This document shows positions 1-7,303 of a DNA stretch of 18,233 nucleotides, in pieces. A program made the translations under genes and the position numbers. Source of the DNA: Elusimicrobiota bacterium (GTDB taxonomy: Bacteria; Elusimicrobiota; Elusimicrobia; UBA1565); NCBI GenBank assembly GCA_003450735.1, contig DMEZ01000027.1:10195-28427 (forward strand). The letters run 5' to 3'. The notes beneath the pieces are model-generated. The model ran no database searches, was not told the origin of the DNA, and saw nothing but the letters and a program-made list of their open reading frames with translations. The first letter of the stretch is position 1. Every line of letters begins with the position of its first letter.

Positions 1-1
1 C

Positions 2-187
2 ATCTGGGAGGACCCCCAGCGCTTCAAGTTCAACCGCTACTTCTCGACGGACATGCTGGAGGGGGCCTGCAAGGGCTGTCCCAAGGCCGAGCCTTGCCGG
101 GCGGGCTGCACCGTGACCGCCTACTCGGCCACGGGCAGCCGCTTCAGCAACCCCTACTGCACCTACGCCGTCCTGCGGAAAGGATGA
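2..187 (+). CDS. Radical SAM/SPASM domain protein, C-terminal fragment (5' end outside window)
   Basis: Only the last 61 residues are visible. They contain a cysteine cluster (Cys23, Cys26, Cys32, Cys36, Cys53 of the visible part) in the order CxxC-x5-CxxxC and then a later Cys. This is how SPASM domains at the end of radical SAM peptide- or protein-maturing enzymes bind an auxiliary iron-sulfur cluster. The radical SAM core with its CxxxCxxC motif would lie upstream of the window, so the call rests on the SPASM tail alone. The TGA stop overlaps the ATG of the M16 peptidase gene (ATGA), which indicates one operon and coupled translation. Radical SAM/SPASM enzymes next to M16 peptidases are known in peptide-cofactor and RiPP pathways such as PQQ, but the substrate here is unknown. 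Confidence 0.7.
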   Translation: MWEDPQRFKFNRYFSTDMLEGACKGCPKAEPCRAGCTVTAYSATGSRFSNPYCTYAVLRKG

Positions 188-1494
188 TCCTTCCTCCGGC
201 GTTGAAGGGCGCGGCCGCCCGTCTCGCCGTGCGCCGGCAGGAGCTTCAGGGCGTCCCCGTCTCCATCCTCAAGAACCCCGCCTCCCCGAGCCTGGGCGTC
301 GTCTTCCTGTTCAAGGACGGCGTCGCCTACGAGCCGCAGGAGCTCTGGGGCATCGCGCACCTGCTCGAGCACATGGTCTTCCGGGGGACGGAGAAGCATC
401 CCTCGCTCTACGAGGTCTCCCGGAGGGCGGAAAGCCTGGGGGGAAGGGTCTCGGCCTACTCCACGCGGGAGGCCACGGCGTTCTGGGTGAAGATGCCCCC
501 GGGGGCGGAGGAGGAGGCCCTCGGCCTGCTCGTCGAGCTGCTGACCCGGCCGCTGCTGCGCCCCGACCACCTGGAGTCCGAGAAGACGGTCATCCGCCAG
601 GAGCGCCTGCGCGAGCTCTCCAACCCCGGCCTCGCCGCCTCCCTGCTGCTCGAGGGGCTTTTGCTCCAGCCCGACCCGGCCTCGCGCCACCCCATCGGCT
701 CCGAGGAGAGCGTGGCCGCCTTCGACTGCGCCCGCCTCCAGGAGCACCTCGCCCGCGCGTACCACCGCGGGGCCATGGCCGTGAGCGCGGCCGGCTGCCT
801 GTCTCCCGATTTTGAGAAGAAGCTCGCTGCGGCCCTCGCGGCCTTCCCGACGGGGCCGGCGCGGAGGAAAGCTGCGTTCCGCGTCGCTTCGGCCGGGCCG
901 GACGCCCCGGTCGTCCTGCTCTCGTCCCATCACAAGACCCAGGTGCACCTGTCCGCGGGCTGGCGCTTCCCGGCTTTCGAGGACGAGCGCTGGGCCTGGC
1001 AGGTTTTGAACGCCCTGCTGGGTGCGGGCTACACGAGCCTGCTCAACGTCCTCCTGCGCGAAAAGGAGGCCCTGACCTATCTCTGCACGACCAAGCTGGT
1101 CTTCCACGGCGAGGAAGGCCTGCTGAAGATCAACCTGGCCCTCGACGACAAGGACCTGGGGCGGGCCCTGCCTCTCATCGAAAACCTGCTTGCCGATGTC
1201 GCCGGGAAGAAGGTGCCGGAGGCGCTCTTCCAGGAGGCCGTCGTCCGGCACGCGGCCGGCCAGGTCTTCCAGCTCGAGGACCCGGTCGAGACGGCCCGCG
1301 CGCTGGGGCACGGGCTCCTGCGCGGCGGCGAGCCCTTCACCTTCTCCCGGGCGCTCGAGCGGCTCGAGGGGGTGGGCTTCGCCCAGGCGGCCGAGCTTGC
1401 CGGCAAGCTGACGCCCGCCGCACGGAAGCTCGTCCTGCACACCGGCTCTTCCCGGGCCCGGGAAGTCTTTCCCGACGCCGCAAGTATGTCATAA
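184..1494 (+). CDS. M16-family zinc metallopeptidase (PqqF / processing-peptidase-like), single unit
   Basis: A 436-residue protein with the inverted zinc motif HxxEH at His59-Leu-Leu-Glu62-His63. A third zinc ligand, Glu140, lies 77 residues after His63, the spacing expected in M16 peptidases. The second half has the M16 C-terminal signature (GAGYTSLLNVLLRE followed by LTY near residues 280-302). One N plus one C domain is half the size of insulysin-type enzymes and typical of bacterial processing-peptidase-like members. No signal peptide is evident, so it is probably cytoplasmic. The frame stays open upstream to an ATG at 94, but ATG 184 is chosen because it makes an ATGA overlap with the SPASM gene and the recognisable family sequence starts just after it. 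The likely role is cleavage of a peptide, possibly the product of the adjacent radical SAM enzymes; this is inferred from context. Confidence 0.85.
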   Translation: MILPPALKGAAARLAVRRQELQGVPVSILKNPASPSLGVVFLFKDGVAYEPQELWGIAHLLEHMVFRGTEKHPSLYEVSRRAESLGGRVSAYSTREATAFWVKMPPGAEEEALGLLVELLTRPLLRPDHLESEKTVIRQERLRELSNPGLAASLLLEGLLLQPDPASRHPIGSEESVAAFDCARLQEHLARAYHRGAMAVSAAGCLSPDFEKKLAAALAAFPTGPARRKAAFRVASAGPDAPVVLLSSHHKTQVHLSAGWRFPAFEDERWAWQVLNALLGAGYTSLLNVLLREKEALTYLCTTKLVFHGEEGLLKINLALDDKDLGRALPLIENLLADVAGKKVPEALFQEAVVRHAAGQVFQLEDPVETARALGHGLLRGGEPFTFSRALERLEGVGFAQAAELAGKLTPAARKLVLHTGSSRAREVFPDAASMS

Positions 1495-1495
1495 T
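1487..1495 (+). promoter_or_regulatory. Extended -10 promoter directly ahead of the micro-ORF
   Basis: TGTCATAAT is an extended -10 element (TGn plus CATAAT at 1490-1495). Only six bases (GAGGCT) separate it from the ATG at 1502, so a normal start point would give a leaderless mRNA. No good -35 is visible 16-18 bases upstream. The GAGG within the six bases is too close to the ATG to be a normal ribosome binding site. Confidence 0.5.
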
Positions 1496-1501
1496 GAGGC
1501 T

Positions 1502-1567
1502 ATGAGGAATCCCTGGTTCCTGCTCCTCCTGGCCCTCGCCGCCTTCGCCGGCTGCGGCCCCATCTGA
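1502..1567 (+). CDS. 21-codon lipoprotein-like micro-ORF
   Basis: A 21-codon reading frame encodes a complete miniature lipoprotein signal: a basic N-terminus (Met-Arg-Asn), a hydrophobic core (WFLLLLALAAFA) and a lipobox-like FAGC with Cys18, followed by only Gly-Pro-Ile and TGA. If processed by the lipoprotein pathway, the mature product would be a lipidated tetrapeptide, CGPI. It sits between the M16 peptidase gene and the methyltransferase gene, with a -10-like element six bases before the ATG. It is in the same frame as the methyltransferase and only TGA plus one codon separates it from the TTG proposed as that gene's start. It could be a lipopeptide, a signal-peptide-derived pheromone, a leader peptide coupling translation, or the worn remnant of a lipoprotein gene. 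I do not recognise a family. Confidence 0.45.
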   Translation: MRNPWFLLLLALAAFAGCGPI

Positions 1568-1570
1568 CCC

Positions 1571-2443
1571 TTGCCCGGCTCCGTTGAAAAGATTTTCGCC
1601 TGCGCCCGGCTCAACCTGCGGGTCGCCGCCCTCGCCCTCACCGGCCGCTGGCTCGATGAGAAGGCCGTGGCCGCCTCCTACGACCAGGCCGCCGAAGGCT
1701 ACGACAAGAGCTGGCTGTCGCACCTGCGCTCGGTCACGGACACCCTCCTCTCCCAGCTGCCCCGGCCCGAACCCGGCGCCGTCCTGGACCTGGGCTGCGG
1801 GACGGGCTACGCGACCCGGCTGCTCGCCGAAGCGAACCCGACGCTGAAGGTCACGGGGGTGGACATCTCGGAAGGGATGCTCGCGCGGGCACGCGAGCGC
1901 CTCCAGGGCCGGGAGGTCGTCTTCGTCCAGGACGACATGCTCCGCTTCCTCCGCGCCCGCTCCGCCGGGAGCGCTTCGCTGATCGTCTCGGCCTGGTCCT
2001 TGGGCTACTCCAAGCCGCCGAGCATGCTCCTCGAGGCTGCGCGCGTCCTGGAGGCGGGCGGGACGCTCGCCTTCGTGGTCAACTACGCGGACACGATGGA
2101 GCCGGTCTTCACCGCTTTTCGGAAATGCCTGGCGCGCCACCCCGGCCTCGTGCGCCTGGCCGCCTGGCCCCGCTTCCCGGCGTCCTGGGAGGACCTCTCC
2201 CGGCCCCTGGAGCGCGGCGGCTTCGAGCTCGTCTGGCGCGAGGAGGGCTTCAAGGGCATCCCGCGTCCCGCCGAGGGCGCGGTCCTGCCCTGGCTGCTCA
2301 GGACGGGGGTGCTGGCCGGCTTCGACCGGATGCTGCCGCTGAGGGAAGGCGGGCCGGCCGCGGAGAGCTTCGAGAGCCTCCTCGCGGAGGACCCGACGCC
2401 CCTGCGTCATCACTACGCGGCCGTGGTCGCCAGGAAGGCATGA
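1571..2443 (+). CDS. Class I SAM-dependent methyltransferase
   Basis: About 290 residues. Motif I (VLDLGCGTG, residues 71-79) and the acidic end of strand 2 (VTGVDIS, 95-100) form the S-adenosylmethionine site, and QDDML near 120-124 fits motif III. This is the Rossmann-fold Methyltransf_11/25 type, so it transfers a methyl group to a small molecule or peptide that cannot be named. The start is uncertain: TTG 1571 gives the longest product but has no clear ribosome binding site. GTG 1667 (before AASYDQAAEGYD) would still leave the whole SAM-binding core. The TGA stop overlaps the ATG of the next radical SAM gene (ATGA), so the two are very likely co-translated and may act on the same substrate. 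Confidence 0.82.
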   Translation: MPGSVEKIFACARLNLRVAALALTGRWLDEKAVAASYDQAAEGYDKSWLSHLRSVTDTLLSQLPRPEPGAVLDLGCGTGYATRLLAEANPTLKVTGVDISEGMLARARERLQGREVVFVQDDMLRFLRARSAGSASLIVSAWSLGYSKPPSMLLEAARVLEAGGTLAFVVNYADTMEPVFTAFRKCLARHPGLVRLAAWPRFPASWEDLSRPLERGGFELVWREEGFKGIPRPAEGAVLPWLLRTGVLAGFDRMLPLREGGPAAESFESLLAEDPTPLRHHYAAVVARKA

Positions 2444-3726
2444 GACAGGCCTGGGCGCTCCTGCGGCTGCTGCTCGACCCGAGGGTCACCCGGGTCCCGG
2501 CCCGCGTGCTGAGGGAACTGGGGGCCAGGGGCAAGCGCCGCCTCCCCGCCGGGGTGAGCCGGGACCTGAGCGGAGCTCTGGGGCGCCTCAAGAGGCTCTC
2601 CTTCCTGCGCCGATGGCTCGACGGCGAGAGGCTGACGCGCCACGACGGACGCTGGGTGCTCAACAGCTTCCTGCCCCCCTTCCCCGGGCGGGCCTACGAC
2701 CGGATGTTCGAGAACCTGCTCTCGGGGCGCAGGCTGAGCCCCGTCTCGGCCTACCTCGCCATCACGGCTGAGTGTCCCTACGACTGCTGGCACTGCAGCC
2801 TGAGCGGCCGCCGGGGGGGGAGTCTGGGCGAGGAGGCCTGGCGCTCCATCATCGCCGGGCTCCACGGGCTGGGGGCGAGCGTCATCGGATTCACGGGCGG
2901 CGAGCCGCTGGCTCGGCCGGACCTTCCCGGCCTGGTCGAAGCCGCTGTCGCCGGCGGAGCGGAGACCGTCGTCTTCACCTCCGGCGCCGGCATGACTTCC
3001 GAGAGGGCGTCGGCTCTGAAGCGGGCCGGTCTGTGGGCCTTCTGCGTGAGCCTCGACACCATCGATCCGGCCGAGTGCGGCCGCCTGCGGGGCGACGACG
3101 GCGCCTACGGCGCCGCCCTCGAGGCTCTGCGGATGGCGAGGCGTTCGGGCTTCTACACCATGATCGGCGCGGTGGCGACGCGGCCGTTCGTGGAGGGTCG
3201 GCTCTACGAGGGCCTCTACCGGCTCGCGCGGGCCGAGGGGGTGCGGGAGCTCCGGCTCGTCGAACCCATGCCCTGCGGGAAGCTTTCCGGGGCGGGCCAA
3301 GATGAGCACTTGCTCGAGCCCCGCCACACCGAGGAGCTCAAGCGCTTCCACGTCGAGACCAACCGGGCGGGGCGCGGGCCCAAGGTCTGCGCCTTCAACC
3401 GCGTCGAGGGCCCCGAGCTCTTCGGCTGCGGGGCGGGCACCCAGCACCTCTTCATCGACCCCGCCGGGGAGGTCTGCCCCTGCGACTTCACGCCCATGAG
3501 CTTCGGGAACGCCGCCCGGGAGCCCCTCGCCCTCATCTGGGAGCGCATGACCGCGGCCTTCGGCGCCCCGCGGAGGCGCTGCTTCATCCAGACGCACCAC
3601 GGCCTGCTGGACAAGCACGCCGAAGGCGGCGTCCCGCTGCCTTTGGAGGCCAGCCTGCGGGTCTGCGCCGAGGCGGGCCGGGAGCCTTTGCCTGACTACT
3701 TCAAGATGGTGATCGGGGAGGAGTGA
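2440..3726 (+). CDS. Radical SAM protein with SPASM-like C-terminal cysteines
   Basis: 428 residues from ATG 2440, which overlaps the methyltransferase stop. The CxxxCxxC motif (Cys112, Cys116, Cys119, followed by SLSGR) binds the radical SAM [4Fe-4S] cluster, and GGEP at 153-156 is the SAM-binding motif. The C-terminal part has Cys317, Cys330, Cys346, Cys348 and Cys381 around FIDPAGEVCPC, as in SPASM/twitch domains that hold extra Fe-S clusters. A basic, helical N-terminal region of about 100 residues precedes the barrel and could bind a partner or peptide. Such enzymes modify peptides, proteins or cofactors by radical chemistry. The reaction here is unknown, but neighbouring methyltransferase, M16 peptidase, VOC and a first SPASM protein argue for one pathway. 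Confidence 0.85.
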   Translation: MRQAWALLRLLLDPRVTRVPARVLRELGARGKRRLPAGVSRDLSGALGRLKRLSFLRRWLDGERLTRHDGRWVLNSFLPPFPGRAYDRMFENLLSGRRLSPVSAYLAITAECPYDCWHCSLSGRRGGSLGEEAWRSIIAGLHGLGASVIGFTGGEPLARPDLPGLVEAAVAGGAETVVFTSGAGMTSERASALKRAGLWAFCVSLDTIDPAECGRLRGDDGAYGAALEALRMARRSGFYTMIGAVATRPFVEGRLYEGLYRLARAEGVRELRLVEPMPCGKLSGAGQDEHLLEPRHTEELKRFHVETNRAGRGPKVCAFNRVEGPELFGCGAGTQHLFIDPAGEVCPCDFTPMSFGNAAREPLALIWERMTAAFGAPRRRCFIQTHHGLLDKHAEGGVPLPLEASLRVCAEAGREPLPDYFKMVIGEE

Positions 3727-3729
3727 GCC

Positions 3730-4098
3730 ATGGCCATACGCAAGATCGACCACGTGAGCATCCTGACAAGGGACGCGGAGAAGACCCTCTCGTTCTACCG
3801 GGACCTCCTCGGCTTCCGGCTGGAGCAGAAGCGCGAGCATCCGGAGCTGGGCATGAACCTGTACCTGCTCGAGGCGCGGGGGGACCGCGTCGAGGTGCTC
3901 GAGCCTCTCAAACAGGGGGGGGAGGGGGGCTTGAAGCACGTGGCCTTCCTGTCGGACGACATCGACGCCGACCTCGAGGCCTTCAAGGCGAAGGGGGCGG
4001 CGCTCGTCCACAAGGAGGTCCAGCGCCATGGCGCGGTCTCGTTCTTCTTCGTCCGGGCCCCCGCGGGCGAGCTCGTGGAGGTCATTGCGCACGGCTGA
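3730..4098 (+). CDS. VOC / glyoxalase-fold metalloprotein
   Basis: 122 residues made of two beta-alpha-beta-beta-beta modules, the glyoxalase/bleomycin resistance/dioxygenase fold. The expected metal ligands are in place: His8 (IDHVSI), Glu55 (RVEVLE), His70 (LKHVAF) and Glu117 (ELVEVI), which matches the His/Glu/His/Glu set of glyoxalase I and methylmalonyl-CoA epimerase. The real substrate cannot be read from sequence: methylglyoxal hemithioacetal, an epimerase substrate, or a metabolite of this cluster are all possible. A strong Shine-Dalgarno (GGGGAGGAG, 3715-3723) lies six bases before ATG 3730 and only three bases separate it from the radical SAM stop, so it is the last gene of that operon. 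Confidence 0.85.
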   Translation: MAIRKIDHVSILTRDAEKTLSFYRDLLGFRLEQKREHPELGMNLYLLEARGDRVEVLEPLKQGGEGGLKHVAFLSDDIDADLEAFKAKGAALVHKEVQRHGAVSFFFVRAPAGELVEVIAHG

Positions 4099-4100
4099 CA

Positions 4101-4109
4101 TGCTATAAT
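4101..4109 (+). promoter_or_regulatory. Extended -10 promoter of the pilin-like gene
   Basis: TGCTATAAT is a perfect extended -10 (TGn-TATAAT) just past the VOC stop codon. The -35 region is poor, as is common for extended -10 promoters. The transcript would start near 4116 and carry the ribosome binding site AGGAGGG (4129-4135), eight bases before ATG 4144. Confidence 0.7.
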
Positions 4110-4143
4110 CCGGTGCCGGTCCAAACTCAGGAGGGTGTCAATA

Positions 4144-4575
4144 ATGAAGAACAGCAAGCGCGGCTTCACGCTCATCGAGCTCATGATCGTGGTCGCGATC
4201 ATCGGTATTTTGGCTGCCATCGCCATCCCGAAGTTCGCCGAGCTCATCCGGAAGTCCAACGAAGGCGCGACCAAGGGCAACCTGGGCGGCATCCGCTCCG
4301 CGCTGAGCATCTATTACGGGGACATGGAAGGCCTGTATCCGGCCACCCCGGATGCTCTCACGATCAGCGGGAAGTACATGTCGGCCATCCCGAAGGCGAA
4401 GGCCCCGAACTACCACACGGACATCGCGACGGTGTACGTGGGCAACGGGACCGCGGCCATCAACGACGCGGCCGGCTGGGCGTACAGCAACGTCAACACG
4501 GACGCGAACTTCGGCTCGCTGTGGGTGAACTGCACCCACACGGACACGAAGAGCAGCGTCTGGACGACCTACTGA
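4144..4575 (+). CDS. Type IV pilin-like / pseudopilin protein
   Basis: 143 residues. The class III signal is textbook: a short basic leader MKNSKRG, a prepilin peptidase site between Gly7 and Phe8, and the FTLIE start of the mature protein with the Glu5 equivalent at residue 12. A hydrophobic helix (LMIVVAIIGILAAIAIP) follows. The globular part is short, with a single Cys130, and the aromatic C-terminal segment resembles GspG-like major pseudopilins and the many small pilins of Elusimicrobiota. It would be cleaved and N-methylated by a PilD-type peptidase encoded elsewhere and assembled into a pilus or pseudopilus. No assembly genes are nearby, so it is an orphan pilin cassette. ATG 4144 is preferred over in-frame GTG 4135, which overlaps the Shine-Dalgarno. 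Confidence 0.9.
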   Translation: MKNSKRGFTLIELMIVVAIIGILAAIAIPKFAELIRKSNEGATKGNLGGIRSALSIYYGDMEGLYPATPDALTISGKYMSAIPKAKAPNYHTDIATVYVGNGTAAINDAAGWAYSNVNTDANFGSLWVNCTHTDTKSSVWTTY

Positions 4576-4597
4576 CCGCCTGACCTGCGCAAGAAGA

Positions 4598-4627
4598 AAG
4601 GCCCCCCGGCTCTAGCCGGGGGGCCTT
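4598..4627. terminator. Bidirectional intrinsic terminator between convergent genes
   Basis: A perfect 13-base-pair stem (4598-4610 pairing with 4615-4627) closes a TCTA loop, with a run of six C pairing with six G. On the plus strand it is followed by TTCTTATT, and on the minus strand by TTTCTTCTT. It can therefore end both the pilin transcript and the OPT transporter transcript that converge on it. Confidence 0.9.
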
Positions 4628-4642
4628 CTTATTGGTGGTTTC

Positions 4643-6595
4643 TCAGAGCTCCAGCTTCTGCAGCGCGCGCCTCACGAGCATGACGCAGAGGGCGGCGAAG
4701 GCTCCGAGCGCGAGGAGCGTCCCCGGCATCTCCCCCATCCTCGCCTGCAGGCTCTCCCCGAAAGCGGTCATGCCCGGAGCGAACCTCCAGGCCACGACGA
4801 TCAGCAGGCCCGCGATGCAGCCGCCGGCCACGAGCCCCGTGGAGTAGAGCATGCCCGAGGAGATCTCGCTCTCGTCCTGCTTCCCCCGGATGCGGTCGGA
4901 GATCCAGCGCATCGCGCCGCCCACGAAGATGGGGAAGGTCGTGGAGATGGGCAGGTAGGCGCCCACGGCCCAGGCCAGGCCGCTCACCCCGCAGAGCTGG
5001 ACGGTCACCGACAGGGCCGCCCCGACGAAGATGTAGCCCCAGGGCAGGTCGCGCGAGAGGACCCCCTGGATGATGGTGGCCATCAGGGTGCCCTGCGGCG
5101 CGGGCAGGCGCTCGGAGCCGATGGGGCCCATGGGCGAGTTGTGCATGGCGATGATGGTGAAGCCGATGACCGCGACCGAGACCAGGACGCCGATGAGGAG
5201 GCCGATCTGCTGGTGGAGGGGGGTCGCGCCCACCAGGTAGCCCGTCTTCAGGTCCTGAGAGGTGGCGCCCGCGTTGGCGGCCGCGATGCAGACGATGGCG
5301 CCCACGGCGAGCGCGGCGGCCTGGGCCGCGGCCTGCTTGGAGGGGTCGTCGGCCCAGCCCGCGAGCACGAAGATGAGGCAGGTGCCGAGCAAGGTCGCGA
5401 TGGTCATGCCCGAGATGGGGTTCGAGGAGGAGCCGATGAGTCCCACGATGCGCGAGGAGACCGCGACGAAGAAGAAGCCGAAGACCACGATGAGCACGCT
5501 GACCAGGAAGTACCAGGGGAAGCCCACCGGCATCGTCTGGATGAAGGGGATGAGCAGGGCCATGGCGAGCGAGCCCAGGACCACCCACGTGATGGGGATG
5601 TCCAGTTCCGTGCGCAGCTTCTGGACGGCTCCGGCCCCGCCCCGCATCTCCTTGAACGAGTCGCGCACGGAGGAGAAGATGGTGGGCAGGGTGTGCAGGA
5701 GGGTCATGAGCCCCGCCATGGCCACGGCGCCCGCCCCGATGTAGCGGATGTAGGCGCGATAGAACCATTCCGCCTGATTGTGGGAGTCGATCCAGCCCTG
5801 CGTGAAGCCGAGCTTCAGGAGGTCGGCCTGGACCGTCTCGACCGGGACGAACATGGAAAGGAGGGGGATGAGGGCCAGCCAGGAGAGCACGCTGCCCGAG
5901 ACCATGATGCCGGCCAGGCGCGGGCCGATGATGTAGCCCACGCCCAGGTACTCGGGGGTGATCTCGCTGGTGAGCTGGGCGTTCTTGTAGACCGCGCCTG
6001 GACCCGTGTCGAGGAGCTTGGGGACCTCCTTCCAGAGCGCGAGGAGCTTGTTGAGGCCCGTGTAGAGGATCGCGACCCAGAAGCCCGAGAAGACGGTCTT
6101 GGCCATCTCGCCGCCCCGCTCGCCGGCGATGAGCACCTCGGCGCAGGCGGTGCCTTCCGGGTAGGGCAGGGTCCCGTGCTCCTTGACGATGAGGGCCCTG
6201 CGCATCGGCACCATCATGAGCACCCCGATGATGCCGCCCGCCGCGGCGAGGGTCACGATCTGCAGGAGGTTGAAGTACTCCTTCGCGCCGCCGCTGGCGA
6301 TGAAGAGGAAGGCGGGGACGGTGAACACGACCCCGGCCGCGATGGACTCCCCGGCGGAGCCGATGGTCTGGACGATGTTGTTCTCCAGGATGGTGGACTT
6401 GCCGACCTTCTTGAACACCGCGATGGAGAGCACCGCGATGGGGATGGAGGCCGAGACGGTCAGGCCGGCGCGCAGGGCCAGGTAGACGGTGACGGCGCCG
6501 AAGAGCACGCCGAAGACGGCGCCTAGGATGATGGCCTTCGGGGTGAACTCGGCGATCCGCTGATCGTGCGCGATAAAGGGCTTGAACTCGGCCAT
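4643..6595 (-). CDS. OPT-family oligopeptide transporter
   Basis: 650 residues, almost entirely hydrophobic, with well over ten predicted membrane segments. The start (KPFIAHDQRIAEFTPKAIILGAVFGVLFG) and conserved pieces such as GTLPYPEGTACAEVL, ATSQDLKTGYLVGATP and the NPISGMTIATLL region are characteristic of the OPT superfamily (oligopeptide / yellow-stripe-like) in bacteria. It would import peptides or metal chelates across the inner membrane by proton coupling; the exact substrate is unknown. ATG 6595 is supported by AGGAGA upstream at six-base spacing. The frame stays open further upstream, but that part is antisense to tdk and has no transporter character. It is transcribed divergently from tdk. 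Whether it imports peptides linked to the peptide-modifying genes upstream is speculation. Confidence 0.9.
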   Translation of the reverse strand: MAEFKPFIAHDQRIAEFTPKAIILGAVFGVLFGAVTVYLALRAGLTVSASIPIAVLSIAVFKKVGKSTILENNIVQTIGSAGESIAAGVVFTVPAFLFIASGGAKEYFNLLQIVTLAAAGGIIGVLMMVPMRRALIVKEHGTLPYPEGTACAEVLIAGERGGEMAKTVFSGFWVAILYTGLNKLLALWKEVPKLLDTGPGAVYKNAQLTSEITPEYLGVGYIIGPRLAGIMVSGSVLSWLALIPLLSMFVPVETVQADLLKLGFTQGWIDSHNQAEWFYRAYIRYIGAGAVAMAGLMTLLHTLPTIFSSVRDSFKEMRGGAGAVQKLRTELDIPITWVVLGSLAMALLIPFIQTMPVGFPWYFLVSVLIVVFGFFFVAVSSRIVGLIGSSSNPISGMTIATLLGTCLIFVLAGWADDPSKQAAAQAAALAVGAIVCIAAANAGATSQDLKTGYLVGATPLHQQIGLLIGVLVSVAVIGFTIIAMHNSPMGPIGSERLPAPQGTLMATIIQGVLSRDLPWGYIFVGAALSVTVQLCGVSGLAWAVGAYLPISTTFPIFVGGAMRWISDRIRGKQDESEISSGMLYSTGLVAGGCIAGLLIVVAWRFAPGMTAFGESLQARMGEMPGTLLALGAFAALCVMLVRRALQKLEL

Positions 6596-6628
6596 GGCGT
6601 TCTCCTGTCGCTGTTTTGCGCGAGGCGT

Positions 6629-6637
6629 ATCATACCA
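6629..6637 (-). promoter_or_regulatory. Extended -10 promoter of the OPT transporter
   Basis: Read on the minus strand, TGGTATGAT is an extended -10 (TGn-TATGAT) about 34 bases before the start codon, upstream of the AGGAGA ribosome binding site. The -35 region is weak. Confidence 0.45.
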
Positions 6638-6691
6638 AGTTGAGCCCGGATTCTTGATATCATTGCCATCAAGTCGGCTACCGGAGGCGCA

Positions 6692-7279
6692 ATGGCGAAG
6701 CTCTATTTCTACTACTCGGCGATGAACGCGGGCAAGAGCACCTGGCTGCTCCAATCCTCCCACAACTACCACGAGCGGGGCATGGAGACCCTGATGTACG
6801 TCCCCCTCATCGACGCCCGCTTCGGCCAGGGCAAGGTGACCTCCCGCATCGGCATCAGCCGCGACGCGGTCTCCTTCGACTCCAAGTTCGACTTCTTCGC
6901 CCACGCGGCCAAGGCCCTCCAGGACGACCCCAAGGTCCGCTGCGCGCTCATCGACGAGGCTCAGTTTTTGACGAAGGCTCAGGTCGAGCAGCTCAAGCGC
7001 ATCACCGTCGAGCTCAAGATCCCGGTCCTCGCCTACGGGCTGAGGACGGATTTCATGGGGGAGCCCTTCGAGGGCAGCAAGTACCTGCTCTCGTGGGCCG
7101 AGGACCTCGTTGAGATCAAGACCATCTGCCACTGCGGGCGCAAGGCCACCATGACCCTGCGCGTCGACCCGAAGGGCCGCGTCCTGCGACAGGGCGAGCA
7201 AGTCCAGATCGGCGGCAACGAGAGCTATATCTCCGTGTGCTGGCGGCACTTCACGGGCGGCCAGCCCCAGGCGTCCTGA
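6692..7279 (+). CDS. tdk: Thymidine kinase (type II)
   Basis: 195 residues. It phosphorylates thymidine with ATP to dTMP in the salvage pathway. The Walker A motif (SAMNAGKST, residues 9-17) and the catalytic DEAQF (89-92 region, Asp88-Glu89) are present. Zinc-binding residues are visible in KTICHCGRKA (Cys146, Cys148) and SVCWRHF (Cys183, His186), and IGGNESYISV is the thymidine-lasso end region. The sequence follows the E. coli-type enzyme closely along its whole length (YFYYSAMNAGKS, YGLRTDF, YLLSWAEDLVEIKTIC), which is unusual for a distant phylum and may reflect lateral transfer. GGAGG at 6683-6687 supports ATG 6692. It is monocistronic, divergent from the OPT gene. Confidence 0.96.
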   Translation: MAKLYFYYSAMNAGKSTWLLQSSHNYHERGMETLMYVPLIDARFGQGKVTSRIGISRDAVSFDSKFDFFAHAAKALQDDPKVRCALIDEAQFLTKAQVEQLKRITVELKIPVLAYGLRTDFMGEPFEGSKYLLSWAEDLVEIKTICHCGRKATMTLRVDPKGRVLRQGEQVQIGGNESYISVCWRHFTGGQPQAS

Positions 7280-7282
7280 GAG

Positions 7283-7296
7283 CTCGGCGGGCCGAG
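7283..7296 (+). terminator. Possible weak terminator after tdk
   Basis: A five-base-pair stem (CTCGG / CCGAG) with a four-base loop follows the tdk stop and leads into ATTAATCTT. The stem is short and the T tract poor, so it may not work as a terminator. Confidence 0.25.
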
Positions 7297-7303
7297 ATTA
7301 ATC

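Noticed and set aside
94..183. N-terminal extension of the M16 peptidase from ATG 94
   Set aside because: It overlaps the SPASM coding sequence by 94 bases, and ATG 184 gives a clean ATGA junction and family-like length.
163..2413. Long minus-strand frames opposite the M16 peptidase and methyltransferase genes (163-1440 and 1337-2413)
   Set aside because: Both are low-complexity shadow frames opposite genes whose catalytic motifs are intact.
2413..4101. A 562-codon minus-strand frame opposite the radical SAM and VOC genes
   Set aside because: Shadow of genes with clear motifs; no recognisable fold.
5141..6526. A 461-codon plus-strand frame opposite the OPT transporter
   Set aside because: Its product is a run of Asp, Glu, His, Arg and Gly typical of antisense to a hydrophobic GC-rich gene.
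6596..7249. Upstream extension of the OPT frame into the tdk region
   Set aside because: It is antisense to tdk and not hydrophobic. ATG 6595 has a good ribosome binding site and begins a typical OPT N-terminus.
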